Below, one piece after another: positions 7,887-16,614 of a stretch of DNA of 64,000 nucleotides. Each line of letters begins with the position of its first letter. Positions within the stretch are counted from its first letter, which is position 1. Source of the stretch: Bordetella parapertussis (GTDB taxonomy: Bacteria; Pseudomonadota; Gammaproteobacteria; Burkholderiales; Casimicrobiaceae). The notes under the pieces are model-generated. The model saw only the letters and a program-made list of their open reading frames with translations, made no database searches and was not told the DNA's origin. The translations under genes and the position numbers were made by a program. Location of the stretch: the NCBI GenBank assembly GCA_943331295.2, contig CALQLA020000011.1:1-64000 (forward strand), written 5' to 3'.

Positions 7887-8675
7887 ATGGGCTTTCTCGC
7901 CGGCCGGAAAATACTGATCACCGGAATACTGTCGAACCGTTCGATCGCCTACGGCGTCGCCCGCGCGTGCCAGCGCGAGGGTGCGACGCTCGCGTTCACT
8001 TACGTCAACGACAGCCTGAAGGAGCGGGTGGTCCGCATCGCGGCCGAGTTCGGCACGGTGCCGGTGCTCCCCTGCGACGTGGCCAGGGACGAGGACATCG
8101 ACGCGCTGTTCGCGTCGCTCAAGTCGGAGTGGGGCGGGATGGACGGCCTGCTGCACGCGATCGCCTTCGCGCCGCGCGAGGCGCTGGCCGGCGACTTCCT
8201 CGACAGCATCTCGCGCCCGGCGTTCGCGACCGCGCACGACATCAGTTCGTACAGCTTCGCCGCGCTCGCCAAGGGCGCGCGGCCGCTGATGCAGGGGCGG
8301 CCCGCGTCGCTGCTGACGCTGTCGTACCTGGGCGCGATGCGCTCGCTGCCCAACTACAACGTGATGGGGCTCGCCAAGGCGAGCCTAGAGGCCAACGTCC
8401 GCTACCTGGCGGCGGCGCTCGGCCCGGAAGGCATCCGCGTCAACGGCATCTCGGCGGGCCCGATCAAGACGCTCGCCGCCGCGGGCATCGCCAACTTCTC
8501 CAAGCTGATGAGCCAGTTCGAGAAGACCGCGCCGCTGCGCCGCAACGTCACGATCGACGAGGTGGGCAACGCCGCCGCGTTCCTGCTGTCGGACCTCGCG
8601 AGCGGGATCACCGCCGAGATCACGTACGTGGACTGCGGCTACTCGACGATCTCGGGGATGGCGGCGGAGGGCTGA
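7887..8675 (+). CDS. fabI: Enoyl-[acyl-carrier-protein] reductase (NADH)
   Basis: A 262-residue SDR-fold enzyme for the last step of each fatty-acid elongation cycle. The atypical nucleotide-binding motif [11 protein letters not shown] (13-23) and the catalytic pair Tyr147 and Tyr157-x6-Lys164 (YNVMGLAK) identify FabI rather than FabG; the flexible substrate loop is around TLAAAGI. It starts 16 bp after the SodC-like gene with a GAGG ribosome site, so it may share that transcript. This is the enzyme family inhibited by triclosan. Confidence 0.97.
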   Translation: MGFLAGRKILITGILSNRSIAYGVARACQREGATLAFTYVNDSLKERVVRIAAEFGTVPVLPCDVARDEDIDALFASLKSEWGGMDGLLHAIAFAPREALAGDFLDSISRPAFATAHDISSYSFAALAKGARPLMQGRPASLLTLSYLGAMRSLPNYNVMGLAKASLEANVRYLAAALGPEGIRVNGISAGPIKTLAAAGIANFSKLMSQFEKTAPLRRNVTIDEVGNAAAFLLSDLASGITAEITYVDCGYSTISGMAAEG

Positions 8676-8710
8676 GGCCGCAGCCCGTCCCGCCTTCGGG
8701 GAGCCGCCGC

Positions 8711-10339
8711 ATGTCCACGCCCGCCCGCCGCTTCGACGCCGTCGTCATCGGCGGCGGCCACAACGGCCTCGTCTGCGCGGCCTACCTCGCGGCCGCGGGG
8801 CAGGACGTCTGCGTGCTGGAACGGCGCGCGGTGCTGGGCGGTGCCGCCGTCACCGAGGAGTTCCATCCGGGCTTCCGCAACTCGACCGCCAGCTACACGG
8901 TCAGCCTGCTCAACCCCAAGGTCATCGCCGACCTCGATCTCGCCGGGCACGGGCTCGAGATCGTCCCGCGCGCGCTGTCCAACTTCCTGCCGCTGTCCGA
9001 GGCGGCGGGAGGCGGCTACCTGCAGGTCGGCGGCGGACTCGAGGCCACGCAGGCCGAGGTGGCGAAGTTCTCGCCCGCCGACGCGCAGCGCCTGCCCGCG
9101 TACTACGCGATGCTCGACCGGGTCGCCGACGTGCTGCGCGACCTGCTGCTCGCAACGCCGCCCAACGTCGGTGGCGGCTTTCCGGCGGTGCTCGACGCCT
9201 GGAAGGTGGCGAAGCGGTTCCGCGCGCTCGATCTCGCGGGCCAGCGCGACGTGCTCGACCTCTTCACCAAGAGCGCCGGCGACGTGCTCGACCGCTGGTT
9301 CGAGTCGGCGCCGATCAAGGCGGCGTTCGGCTTCGACGCGGTGGTCGGCAACTTCGCCAGCCCCTACACGCCGGGCTCCGCGTACGTGCTGCTGCACCAC
9401 GTGTTCGGCGAAGTGAACGGGCGGCGCGGCCAGTGGGGCCACGCCAAGGGCGGCATGGGCGCCATCACCACGGCGATGGCGCGCGAATGCGCGCAGCGCG
9501 GCGTGACGCTGCGCACGTCCGCGGCGGTCGCGCGCGTGATGGTGAAGGCCGGCCGCGCGGCGGGCGTCGAACTGGAGAACGGCGAGGTCGTCGAGGGCAG
9601 GCGCGTCGTCGCCAACGTCAATCCGCGGCTGCTGTTCGAGCGGCTCGTCGCCCCCGGCGACCTCGACGCGGACTTCCGGGCGCGGATCGGCGCCTACCGC
9701 TGCGGGTCCGGCACGTTCCGGATGAACGTCGCGCTGTCGGAACTGCCCGATTTCGCCGTGCTGCCGGGCAGGGCGGCCGCGCCGCACCACGGCAGCGGGA
9801 TCGTCATCGCGCCGTCGCTCGGGTACATGGAGCGGGCGTTCTTCGATGCGCGGACGACCGGGTGGTCGCAGGCGCCGATCGTCGAGGTGCTGATCCCGTC
9901 GGTGGTCGACGATTCGCTCGCGCCGCCCGGGCAGCACGTCGCGAGCCTCTTCTGCCAGCACGTGCACCCCGACCTGCCGGCGGTGGCCGGCGGCCGCACC
10001 TGGGACGACGCGCGCGACGAGGTGGCCGACCTGATGATTGCCACCGTCGATCGCTTCGCGCCGAACTTCCGCGCCAGCGTGATCGGGCGGCGGGCGCTGT
10101 CCCCGCTCGACCTCGAGCGCGAGTTCGGTTTGATCGGCGGCGACATCTTCCACGGCGCGCTGACGCTCGACCAGCTGTTCTCCACCCGGCCCGTGCTGGG
10201 GCACGGCGACTACCGGTCGCCGGTGCGCGGGCTGTACCTGTGCGGGTCGGGCACGCACCCGGGCGGCGGCGTGACGGGAGTTCCCGGCCACAACGCGGCG
10301 CGGGAAGTCCTGAAGGACGTGCGGCGCAAGCGGTTCTGA
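8711..10339 (+). CDS. Phytoene desaturase-like FAD oxidoreductase (PYROXD2-like)
   Basis: A 542-residue flavoprotein. The N-terminus carries the FAD-binding VVIGGGHNGLVCAAYLA dinucleotide fold and ERRAVLGGAA; the C-terminus has the second FAD contact GLYLCGSGTHPGGGVTG. This is the layout of the CrtI/PYROXD2 amine-oxidase-like superfamily. No other carotenoid gene is nearby, so a carotenoid role is not supported; the true substrate is unknown. It starts 35 bp after fabI on the same strand. No signal peptide is seen. Confidence 0.85.
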   Translation: MSTPARRFDAVVIGGGHNGLVCAAYLAAAGQDVCVLERRAVLGGAAVTEEFHPGFRNSTASYTVSLLNPKVIADLDLAGHGLEIVPRALSNFLPLSEAAGGGYLQVGGGLEATQAEVAKFSPADAQRLPAYYAMLDRVADVLRDLLLATPPNVGGGFPAVLDAWKVAKRFRALDLAGQRDVLDLFTKSAGDVLDRWFESAPIKAAFGFDAVVGNFASPYTPGSAYVLLHHVFGEVNGRRGQWGHAKGGMGAITTAMARECAQRGVTLRTSAAVARVMVKAGRAAGVELENGEVVEGRRVVANVNPRLLFERLVAPGDLDADFRARIGAYRCGSGTFRMNVALSELPDFAVLPGRAAAPHHGSGIVIAPSLGYMERAFFDARTTGWSQAPIVEVLIPSVVDDSLAPPGQHVASLFCQHVHPDLPAVAGGRTWDDARDEVADLMIATVDRFAPNFRASVIGRRALSPLDLEREFGLIGGDIFHGALTLDQLFSTRPVLGHGDYRSPVRGLYLCGSGTHPGGGVTGVPGHNAAREVLKDVRRKRF

Positions 10340-10372
10340 AGCGCCCGCGCGGCCGTTCCGTCGCCGCGTTCC

Positions 10373-10408
10373 GTAGCCCGGGTTTCGCGGGCGCTCAACC
10401 CGGGCTAC
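10373..10408 (+). repeat. REP-like palindrome
   Basis: A 36-bp element opening GTAGCCCGGGTTTCGCGG, with perfect 12-bp arms GTAGCCCGGGTT and AACCCGGGCTAC. It lies between the FAD oxidoreductase gene and the 3' end of rnpB, which face each other, so it may separate the two transcripts. Confidence 0.88.
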
Positions 10409-10477
10409 GACCGGATGCCCGGGTCACAACGGGATGCAATAACGCGTCGGCGGCCCGACGCGGAAAGAAAGAAAAAT

Positions 10478-10830
10478 CGAAGTCAGCCGATAAGCCGGGT
10501 TCTGTTACGGCGCGCTTTCGCGCGCTATGGCCGTCATTCCTCTAGGCGCATCGTTACCTTTGCGCTCAAGCCACCTACCCGCGGACTCTGCGAGCAGCAT
10601 CGTCGTCCGCCTACTTGGTGTTGCTCCGGATGGAGGTTGCCGCGTTTCACCCGCTTCCCGGCCGGTTTGACCCGATCGGGGAGCGACTCGTCTCTGTGGC
10701 CCTGTTCGTCGCCTTCATCGCCGCGCTAACGGCGACTTATAGCGCCTGGGTATTACCCAGCATCCTGCTCTTCGGAGCCCGGACTTTCCTCCCCCCGCTT
10801 GACGCGGGCGGCGACGGTCTGGCTGGCTTC
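10478..10830 (-). ncRNA. rnpB: RNase P RNA, class A
   Basis: The catalytic RNA of ribonuclease P, which trims the 5' ends of tRNAs. On the minus strand it begins GAAGCCAGCCAGACCGTCGC, passes through the hallmark GAGGAAAGTCCGGGCTCC, and ends with ACCCGGCTTATCGGCTGACT, whose last bases pair with the 5' end. The roughly 353-nt length is normal for bacterial type A. A T-rich run (GATTTTTC at 10477-10470) follows the 3' end. TATCCT about 8 nt upstream of the 5' end is a possible -10. Ends are set by homology and pairing and could be off by several bases. Confidence 0.95.
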
Positions 10831-10852
10831 GAGTTTCGAGGATAGCACGCCT

Positions 10853-11908
10853 TCAGGGCGCGCGGACCTGCCAGCGGATCGACTCCCCGGCAGAGAGCGG
10901 GACGATCGTGCCCGCGCCGAGCGGCAGCTCGGCCGGCAGGGTCCATGCCGCGCGGTCGAGCGTGACGGTACCCTCGTTCAGCGGCAGGCCGTAGAACTGC
11001 GCGCCGTGGCGGCCGGCGAAGTCGTCGAGCTTCGCCAGCGCGCCGGCCTGCTCGAAGACCCCGGCGTAGAGTTCCAGCGCGGCCGGCGCCGAGTAGCAGC
11101 CGGCGCAGCCGCAGGCGTTTTCCTTGGTGTCCTTCGCGTGCGGCGCGGAATCGGTGCCGAGGAAATACTTCGGGCTCCCCGACGTCGCCGCCGCCACCAG
11201 CGCGACGCGATGCGATTCGCGCTTGAGCACCGGCAGGCAGTAGAGGTGCGGCCGGACGCCGCCCGCGAACAGCGCGTTGCGCGAGTGCATCAGGTGCTGC
11301 GGCGTGATCGTCGCGGCGACGGTCGGCGGGGCGGCGGCGACGAAGTCCGCCGCCTCGCGGGTGGTGATGTGCTCCAGCACGACCTTGAGGGCCGGGAAAT
11401 CGCGGACGATCCGCGTGAGCGATCGGTCGACGAACACGCGCTCGCGGTCGAAGATGTCGACGTCGGGATCGGTCACTTCGCCGTGGATCGACAGCACCAC
11501 GCCGTGCCGTTCCATCGCCGCCAGCGCCGGATAGGCGCGCTCGAGCGCGGTGACGCCCGCGTCCGAATGCGTTGTCGCCCCGGCGGGGTAGTACTTGAAC
11601 GCGGGAATGAACCCGGACGCCTTCGCGGCCGCGATCTCCGCGGCGCCGGTGCCGTCGGTCAGGTAGAGCGCGAACAGCGGGACGAAGCCGGTCCCCGGCG
11701 GCAGCGCGGCCAGGATCCGGGCGCGGTAAGCGCGCGCGGCGTCCGTGGTCGTCACCGGCGGCTTGAGGTTGGGCATGACGAGCGCCCGGCCGAAGACGCG
11801 AGCGGTGGCGCCGACCACGGCGGCCATGGCGGCGCCGTCGCGCAGGTGGACATGCCAGTCGTCGGGTCGGCGGAGCGTCAGCCGGTCGGGCACAGGGTCT
11901 TGGGGCAC
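10853..11908 (-). CDS. pyrC: Dihydroorotase (class II)
   Basis: A 351-residue amidohydrolase that closes carbamoyl aspartate to dihydroorotate in pyrimidine synthesis. Zinc-site elements are in order: DDWHVHLRDG (about 16-25), the carboxylated Lys in AFKYYPAGATTHS, LSIHGEV, LEHITT and GTDSAPH. Length and motifs match the E. coli PyrC type rather than the longer class I enzymes. Its 3' end lies 22 bp upstream of the rnpB 5' end, so rnpB transcription probably starts inside or just after pyrC. Confidence 0.97.
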   Translation of the reverse strand: MPQDPVPDRLTLRRPDDWHVHLRDGAAMAAVVGATARVFGRALVMPNLKPPVTTTDAARAYRARILAALPPGTGFVPLFALYLTDGTGAAEIAAAKASGFIPAFKYYPAGATTHSDAGVTALERAYPALAAMERHGVVLSIHGEVTDPDVDIFDRERVFVDRSLTRIVRDFPALKVVLEHITTREAADFVAAAPPTVAATITPQHLMHSRNALFAGGVRPHLYCLPVLKRESHRVALVAAATSGSPKYFLGTDSAPHAKDTKENACGCAGCYSAPAALELYAGVFEQAGALAKLDDFAGRHGAQFYGLPLNEGTVTLDRAAWTLPAELPLGAGTIVPLSAGESIRWQVRAP

Positions 11909-11943
11909 GGAAGTTACCGGGAGGCAGGCAGGGGAGCCGGAGG

Positions 11944-11949
11944 ATTATA
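11944..11949 (-). promoter_or_regulatory. Candidate -10 element for pyrC
   Basis: TATAAT on the minus strand, about 35 bp before the pyrC ATG. No good -35 hexamer stands 16-18 bp upstream, so this rests on the -10 match and position only. Confidence 0.35.
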
Positions 11950-12019
11950 CGGGCAGGCGACGGGGCGCCGGCCGCCGGGAGGGGCAAAAGGAGAGTGGCG
12001 GGAGTGGGGCGCCGCGGGA

Positions 12020-12025
12020 TATAAT
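12020..12025 (+). promoter_or_regulatory. Candidate -10 element for dksA
   Basis: A perfect TATAAT on the plus strand between the divergent pyrC and dksA genes. The best -35 candidate, TGGCGG at 11996-12001 with an 18-bp spacer, is weak. It would give a leader of about 125 nt before the dksA ATG. Confidence 0.35.
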
Positions 12026-12155
12026 CACCGGTTTGGCACGGTCTCGCTATGAAACGGCCGCCGACCGGGGCACCCCGGCCCGGCAGCAGCGGGCGGGATC
12101 GGGTCACGGCGCGAAGCACGCGAACGGGTCACCAAGCGAAGTCACAGAGGTCAGC

Positions 12156-12638
12156 ATGGCAGCTACGAAAAATGCAATCGCCGGCGCAGGCGGACCCCAG
12201 GCAGCCGGGGCCAAGAAGCCGAAGGAACCCAAGGTCCTCACCGAGGAAGCGCTGCTGAAGGCGCCCGAGAAGGACTACATGAACGAGGCGCAGCTCGCCT
12301 TTTTCCGGCAGCGCCTGCTCGAGCTTCGCGCGCAACTGCTCAACAACGCCGACGACACCGGGCAGCACCTGCGCGAGAACGAGGTGACCACCGACCCGTC
12401 GGACCGCGCGACGCTCGAGGAGGAGTACACGCTCGAGCTGCGCACCCGCGACCGCGAGCGCAAGCTGCTGAAGAAGGTCGAGAAGTCCATCCGGCTGATC
12501 GACGACGGCAGCTACGGCTTCTGCGAGGAGACCGGCGAGCCGATCGGCATTCCCCGCCTTCTCGCGCGCCCGACGGCCACGCTCTCGCTCGAAGCCCAGG
12601 AGCGGCGCGAGCGGGTCCAGAAACTGTACGGGGACTGA
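12156..12638 (+). CDS. dksA: RNA polymerase-binding regulator DksA (single-cysteine type)
   Basis: A 160-residue protein that binds the RNA polymerase secondary channel and works with ppGpp at stringent-response promoters. The coiled coil carries the tip residues DPSDRA (DxxDxA motif, about 88-93), and the C-terminal globular part has YGFCEETGEPIGIPRLLARP. Only the first of the four zinc cysteines remains; the others are Thr, Ser and Ala. Cys-poor DksA proteins are known and common in Betaproteobacteria. Start at ATG 12156 follows AGAGGT; the open frame extends further upstream but without a ribosome site. Confidence 0.95.
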   Translation: MAATKNAIAGAGGPQAAGAKKPKEPKVLTEEALLKAPEKDYMNEAQLAFFRQRLLELRAQLLNNADDTGQHLRENEVTTDPSDRATLEEEYTLELRTRDRERKLLKKVEKSIRLIDDGSYGFCEETGEPIGIPRLLARPTATLSLEAQERRERVQKLYGD

Positions 12639-12710
12639 CCCCCGCGCCGACGGCGCCGCGCCGGCGACCGGCAGGCTGCGCCGATGCTGCGCGCCGTCGG
12701 GCGGCGCGGC

Positions 12711-13202
12711 CTACAGCCCGAACGCGGCGCGGTGGGTGAGGCCGCCGGCCATGAAGAACAGCATGGGAATCGACAACGCCAGGTTGACCCGCGACGCGAC
12801 CAGCACGGCGCGCCGCGCCCTGGCGCGCGCCTCGTCGGTCGCCGGAACGAGCCCCAGGATTCGCCGCTGGTTGGGCCAGATGACCGCCCAGACATTGACC
12901 AGCATGATCGTGCCCAGCCACGCGCCGACGCCGATGCCCGCGTATCCCCGCGCCAGCGTGAAGGCGGCCGTGAAGTCGCGGCCGAGGAGCGCCGCGCCGG
13001 CGATCCACGTGACCACCGCCGACCAGCGGAAGTACAGCAACGCGCGCGGCGCGATGTGGCGGGTGATGCCGGCGGCGGTGCCGTCGGCCGTCGCGGCCTG
13101 CAGCGCCGGCATCTGCACGAAGTTGAAGTAGTAGAGCAGGCCGAGCCACATGATCCCGGCCATGAAATGCAGCCAGCGCGCCAGTGCGGGGACGTATTCC
13201 AT
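12711..13202 (-). CDS. Four-helix membrane protein, urate oxidase N-terminal (PuuD-like) family
   Basis: A 163-residue inner-membrane protein with about four transmembrane segments. WLHFMAGIMWLGLLYYFNFVQMP at the start and WLGTIMLVNVWAVIWPNQ in the middle match the membrane domain found at the N-terminus of PuuD-type urate hydroxylases and in stand-alone homologues. The cytochrome c part of PuuD is absent, so urate oxidation is not implied. It follows a 31-codon membrane gene by 16 bp and is probably cotranscribed with it. The His in the first segment could be a haem or metal ligand, by inference only. Confidence 0.7.
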   Translation of the reverse strand: MEYVPALARWLHFMAGIMWLGLLYYFNFVQMPALQAATADGTAAGITRHIAPRALLYFRWSAVVTWIAGAALLGRDFTAAFTLARGYAGIGVGAWLGTIMLVNVWAVIWPNQRRILGLVPATDEARARARRAVLVASRVNLALSIPMLFFMAGGLTHRAAFGL

Positions 13203-13218
13203 CGTCGCGCCCGCCCGG

Positions 13219-13314
13219 TCAGGCCAGGAAGGTCCGGACCGCGTAGGCCAGGACCACGGTCAGCACGAAGCCTGCGACGAGCGCGCCGACGATCGATTCC
13301 AGCGGGTTCTTCAT
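13219..13314 (-). CDS. Small single-span membrane protein (31 aa)
   Basis: A 31-codon frame encoding MKNPLESIV, a hydrophobic span of about 17 residues and a short basic end (VRTFLA). Its ATG at 13314 has a strong ribosome site (GGGAGGAA, about 4 bp before the ATG), better than most in the window, and its stop lies 16 bp before the PuuD-like gene. Such a leader-plus-membrane gene arrangement suggests a real small protein. I do not recognise its family. Confidence 0.6.
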   Translation of the reverse strand: MKNPLESIVGALVAGFVLTVVLAYAVRTFLA

Positions 13315-13399
13315 CGTTCCTCCCTCATTGTCCCGGCCTGCCGCGAGGTTTCGCGCCAGCGCCGAGTGTATGCCAAGGGGCGGGATTGCGCCGCGCGGC

Positions 13400-13428
13400 T
13401 TGTCCTGCGCTTATGTCGGGGACATAAT
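13400..13428 (+). promoter_or_regulatory. Sigma-70-type promoter upstream of the STAS/hslV operon
   Basis: TTGTCC (13400-13405), a 17-bp spacer, then CATAAT (13423-13428). It is one of the two best promoter matches in the window. It lies about 115 bp upstream of the STAS gene and would drive STAS-hslV-ubiH and perhaps dsbC. Confidence 0.5.
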
Positions 13429-13544
13429 GGCCTGCTCGCGCCTCGCAGGGGGCGGCTTCCTTTCCGCACCGTCGCGCAGGGGGTTTCGCGCGCCCGCGGG
13501 CGCGCCCGGCCGCCCGTTCCAGAACCGAATCGGATTCCGCACTG

Positions 13545-14762
13545 ATGGCGCTGTTCCCCAAGTCGCCGGCGAAGAAGCAACCGCCGCCCAAGCCCGGACC
13601 GGGCGAGCCCGGGCATTTCGGTGGCCGCCACGACGGCGCACCCGCCTGGCGCCGCAACGAGGCGCAGAAGAGCGGCGGCATCACCATCACCGGCTTCGGC
13701 CTCGTCGAGGCCTCGCCGACCCGCCGCGTGATCGAGGTCACGCACGGCAACGCCGGCATGTGCGCCGTGCTGGAAAATGCCGTGCTGCTGTTCGCGAGCG
13801 GCCATGCCGACCAGTCCCGCGCACTGCTGGCCGACGGCGTCGCGTCCGACCGCGAGACGAAGGGCTCGCCGCTGGCCTGGCTCGCGCTGTTCGACCTGCT
13901 GCAGCGCGCGGGCGAGCGCGCGGCTTTCGAGCAGCTCGCGCTGCAGTACGTCGTCCAGTTCGAGCGCTCGGCGCCGACGTGGGACGACCGGGCCCAGACG
14001 TCCTCCAGTGCGCGCCCCGCGCAGGGCGGCTACATCAGCGTCACCGGCAAGCTGTCGGCCGCCAGCGCGCCACAGCTCGACTCGCTGCGGCGCGCGATCG
14101 CGAAGAACGTCTCGCAGGCGCGGTTCGATCTCGCCGCGATCAACGGCTTCGACGACGACGGCGCGCGTCTCCTCGCCGACGTGCTGGGCGAGGCGCGCCG
14201 CAGGCGCTACCCGCTGCGGCTGCAGCGGCCGGACAATTTTCGCAATGCGCTGGAGACCGCGATCGCCAAGGGGCAGGTCGCCGGGGAGGGCGCCTGGCTG
14301 CTGTCCCTCGAGTTGCTGCAGTGGCAGAACGACCGGGCGGCTTTCGACGACCGCGCCGTCGACTACGCGGTGACGTTCGAGGTATCCCCGCCGTCGTGGG
14401 AGCCGCCCGCCGCGCCCGCGGCCGCCGGCGAGACCGCCGAGCCGGCGGGTGCGGCCGCGGAGCCCGAGACGGGCGCCGGCGCCGGCCTCGCGGACGCCCT
14501 GGTGTGGACGGGCGTCGTCGCCGGCACGCACTCCGAGCCGGTGTCGAAGCTGAACGAGTATGCCGACGGCCGCGAGGTGCTGCAGGTCGACATGAGTTCG
14601 GTCGAGCGCATCGACTTCGTCGGTGCCGGCGCGGTGTTCAACGCGATCAAGGATATCGAGGGGCGCAACAAGGCCGTGCAGATCGTCGGCGCCACGCCGA
14701 TCATCCGCGCGATCCTGTTGCTCATCGGCATCACCCCGGGGCATTTCTACAAGAAGCCTTAG
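13545..14762 (+). CDS. Two-STAS-domain protein with duplicated helical modules
   Basis: A 405-residue soluble protein. After a Pro/Lys-rich N-terminus come a helical module (about 105-145, WLALFDLLQ...RAAFEQLA...QFERSAPTW), a first STAS-like domain (about 162-235), a second copy of the helical module (about 250-285, WLLSLELLQ...RAAFDDRA...FEVSPPSW) and a C-terminal STAS domain (about 320-400). In the last STAS the usual phosphorylatable Ser is replaced (DFVGAG instead of DSSGAG). The gene lies 41 bp before hslV, as similar STAS genes do in Burkholderiales. A scaffold or partner-switch role is plausible; no function is established here. Confidence 0.75.
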   Translation: MALFPKSPAKKQPPPKPGPGEPGHFGGRHDGAPAWRRNEAQKSGGITITGFGLVEASPTRRVIEVTHGNAGMCAVLENAVLLFASGHADQSRALLADGVASDRETKGSPLAWLALFDLLQRAGERAAFEQLALQYVVQFERSAPTWDDRAQTSSSARPAQGGYISVTGKLSAASAPQLDSLRRAIAKNVSQARFDLAAINGFDDDGARLLADVLGEARRRRYPLRLQRPDNFRNALETAIAKGQVAGEGAWLLSLELLQWQNDRAAFDDRAVDYAVTFEVSPPSWEPPAAPAAAGETAEPAGAAAEPETGAGAGLADALVWTGVVAGTHSEPVSKLNEYADGREVLQVDMSSVERIDFVGAGAVFNAIKDIEGRNKAVQIVGATPIIRAILLLIGITPGHFYKKP

Positions 14763-14803
14763 GCGCCGCCGCTCCCCGCCGCGACGCCCTTCACAGCCTG
14801 CGC

Positions 14804-15379
14804 ATGGAAACCTTCCACGGCACGACCATCCTGTCCGTCCGGCGCGAGGGCGCCGTCGCGCTCGGCGGCGACGGGCAGGTCACGCTGGGCAGCATCGTCA
14901 TCAAGGCGACGGCGCGCAAGGTGCGCCGCCTGCACCACGACAAGGTGCTGGCGGGCTTCGCCGGCGCGACCGCGGACGCGTTCACGCTGTTCGAGCGGTT
15001 CGAGGCGAAGCTCGACAAGCATCAGGGGCACCTGACGCGCGCGGCGGTCGAGCTCGCCAAGGACTGGCGCTCCGACCGCGTGCTGCGGCGGCTGGAGGCC
15101 ATGCTCGCGGTCGCGGATCCGACGGCGTCGCTGATCATCACCGGGACCGGCGACGTGCTGGAACCCGAGCTGGGCATCGTCGCCATCGGTTCCGGCGGGC
15201 CCTACGCGCAGGCGGCGGCGCGAGCGCTGCTGGAGGAAACGACGCTGCCGGCGGCGACGATCGTCAAGCGGGCGCTGACGATCGCCGGCGACCTGTGCAT
15301 CTACACCAACCAGAATCACGTGATCGAAGTCCTCGAATTCGGTGCCGCGGACGGCGCCGCCGCCGGCGACCGCGAATGA
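14804..15379 (+). CDS. hslV: HslV, peptidase subunit of the HslUV protease
   Basis: A 191-residue proteasome-like threonine peptidase. The propeptide METFHG precedes the catalytic Thr7-Thr8 ([10 protein letters not shown]), as in other betaproteobacterial HslV. GDGQVTLG, the Lys in ARKVRRL, the [10 protein letters not shown] segment and the C-terminal [11 protein letters not shown] follow the family throughout. The stop overlaps the start of the UbiH-type gene (ATGA). Its partner hslU is not adjacent but lies at 5226-6554 on the other strand. Confidence 0.96.
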   Translation: METFHGTTILSVRREGAVALGGDGQVTLGSIVIKATARKVRRLHHDKVLAGFAGATADAFTLFERFEAKLDKHQGHLTRAAVELAKDWRSDRVLRRLEAMLAVADPTASLIITGTGDVLEPELGIVAIGSGGPYAQAAARALLEETTLPAATIVKRALTIAGDLCIYTNQNHVIEVLEFGAADGAAAGDRE

Positions 15380-16581
15380 CCAACGCCGTCGCCGCCGCGG
15401 GCGGACCGCCCGAGTGCGACGTCCTGATCGCCGGGGCCGGGCTCGTGGGGCTCGCGCTGGCCAGTGCGCTCGCGCGCCGTGGCCTCGCGATCGCGCTGGC
15501 GGACCGCGCACCGATCGTGGCGCCGGAGGGCCACGACGACGACCGGCAATGGGATTCGCGCGTCTACGCGGTCAGTCCGGGCAGCGCCGCCTTCCTGCGT
15601 TCGATCGGCGCGTGGCAGCTGCTGCCGCCGGAGCGGGTGGCGCCGATCGAGGCGATGCGCATCCACGGCGACGGCGGGGCCGAGCTCCACTTCTCCGCCT
15701 ACGAGCAGGGCGAGCGCGCGCTCGCGTGGATCGTCGAGGAGCCGGTGCTGCGCGCGGCGCTGGTCGAACGCGCGCTGTCGTCGGGTGTCGCGACGCTCCC
15801 GCCGGCGCGGTTCGAGTCGGCGGCCTGGTCGAATGACGCGGCCGACGTGCGCTTCGACGACGGCACCGGCATCCGCGCGCGGCTCCTGGTGGGCGCCGAC
15901 GGCCTTCGTTCCCCGGTACGCGCGGCCGCGGGCATCGCCGCGCCGATCCGGTCTTACGCGCAGACGGCCGTCGTCGCCAATTTCGCCTGCGAGCGCGCGC
16001 ACCACGGCTGTGCGACGCAGTGGTTCCTCGGCGGACGCGGCATCCTCGCCTGGCTGCCGCTGCCCGGCCGGCGCATCTCGATCGTCTGGTCGGCTCCCGA
16101 CGCGCTGGCGTCCGAGCTCCTGGCACTCGATCCGGCGGCGCTCGCCGCCCGCGTCGCGCATGCCGGCGGCCGCGCGCTGGGGATGCTCGAATGCATCACG
16201 CCGGCCGCGGCGTTCCCGCTCAATTTCATGCGCCTGCCGGCGACCGTCGCGCATCGCCTCGCGCTGGTGGGCGACGCCGCGCACGGGGTGCATCCGCTGG
16301 CCGGGCAAGGGGTCAACCTGGGATTCGGCGATGCCGAGGCGCTCGCCGCGGTCCTGCGCGACCGGGGGCCGGTCGCCGATCCCGGCGCGCCGATCCTGCT
16401 GGAACGTTATGCGCGGCTTCGGGTCGAACCCGTTCGTGCAATGCAGGCGGTCACCGATGGGCTGGTCCATCTGTTCGGGGCGGCGGCGCCCTGGGTCCGG
16501 TCGGCACGCAACATCGGCATGACCGCCGTCGACCGCCTGCCGCTCGCCCGGCGCCTGCTGGCGCAATCCGCACTGCGCTAG
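15376..16581 (+). CDS. UbiH/UbiF/COQ6-family FAD monooxygenase
   Basis: A 401-residue class A flavin hydroxylase. It shows the Rossmann FAD motif [13 protein letters not shown], the middle motif [10 protein letters not shown], and the C-terminal [21 protein letters not shown] that is diagnostic of the ubiquinone hydroxylases. The likely role is one of the ring hydroxylations of ubiquinone synthesis; which carbon cannot be told from sequence alone. The start overlaps the hslV stop by 4 bp, and dsbC follows after 33 bp, an arrangement seen in other Burkholderiales. Confidence 0.9.
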   Translation: MTNAVAAAGGPPECDVLIAGAGLVGLALASALARRGLAIALADRAPIVAPEGHDDDRQWDSRVYAVSPGSAAFLRSIGAWQLLPPERVAPIEAMRIHGDGGAELHFSAYEQGERALAWIVEEPVLRAALVERALSSGVATLPPARFESAAWSNDAADVRFDDGTGIRARLLVGADGLRSPVRAAAGIAAPIRSYAQTAVVANFACERAHHGCATQWFLGGRGILAWLPLPGRRISIVWSAPDALASELLALDPAALAARVAHAGGRALGMLECITPAAAFPLNFMRLPATVAHRLALVGDAAHGVHPLAGQGVNLGFGDAEALAAVLRDRGPVADPGAPILLERYARLRVEPVRAMQAVTDGLVHLFGAAAPWVRSARNIGMTAVDRLPLARRLLAQSALR

Positions 16582-16614
16582 ACTGGCGCCCACACCCCAT
16601 CCGGAGACAGACCG

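Noticed and set aside
8711-10339. The FAD oxidoreductase as evidence for a carotenoid cluster
   Set aside because: No phytoene synthase or other crt gene is near, and the sequence fits the broader PYROXD2-like group.
12034-12047. TGGCACGGTCTCGC upstream of dksA as a sigma-54 promoter
   Set aside because: The GG and GC doublets are one base too close and the -12 half is TCGC instead of TTGC; a TATAAT also lies just upstream.
12049-12258. A 69-codon open frame overlapping the start of dksA
   Set aside because: It runs out of frame into dksA, has no good ribosome site and shows no domain.
12711-13202. The PuuD-like membrane protein as a urate hydroxylase
   Set aside because: It has only the membrane domain and no cytochrome c part, and there are no purine catabolism genes around it.
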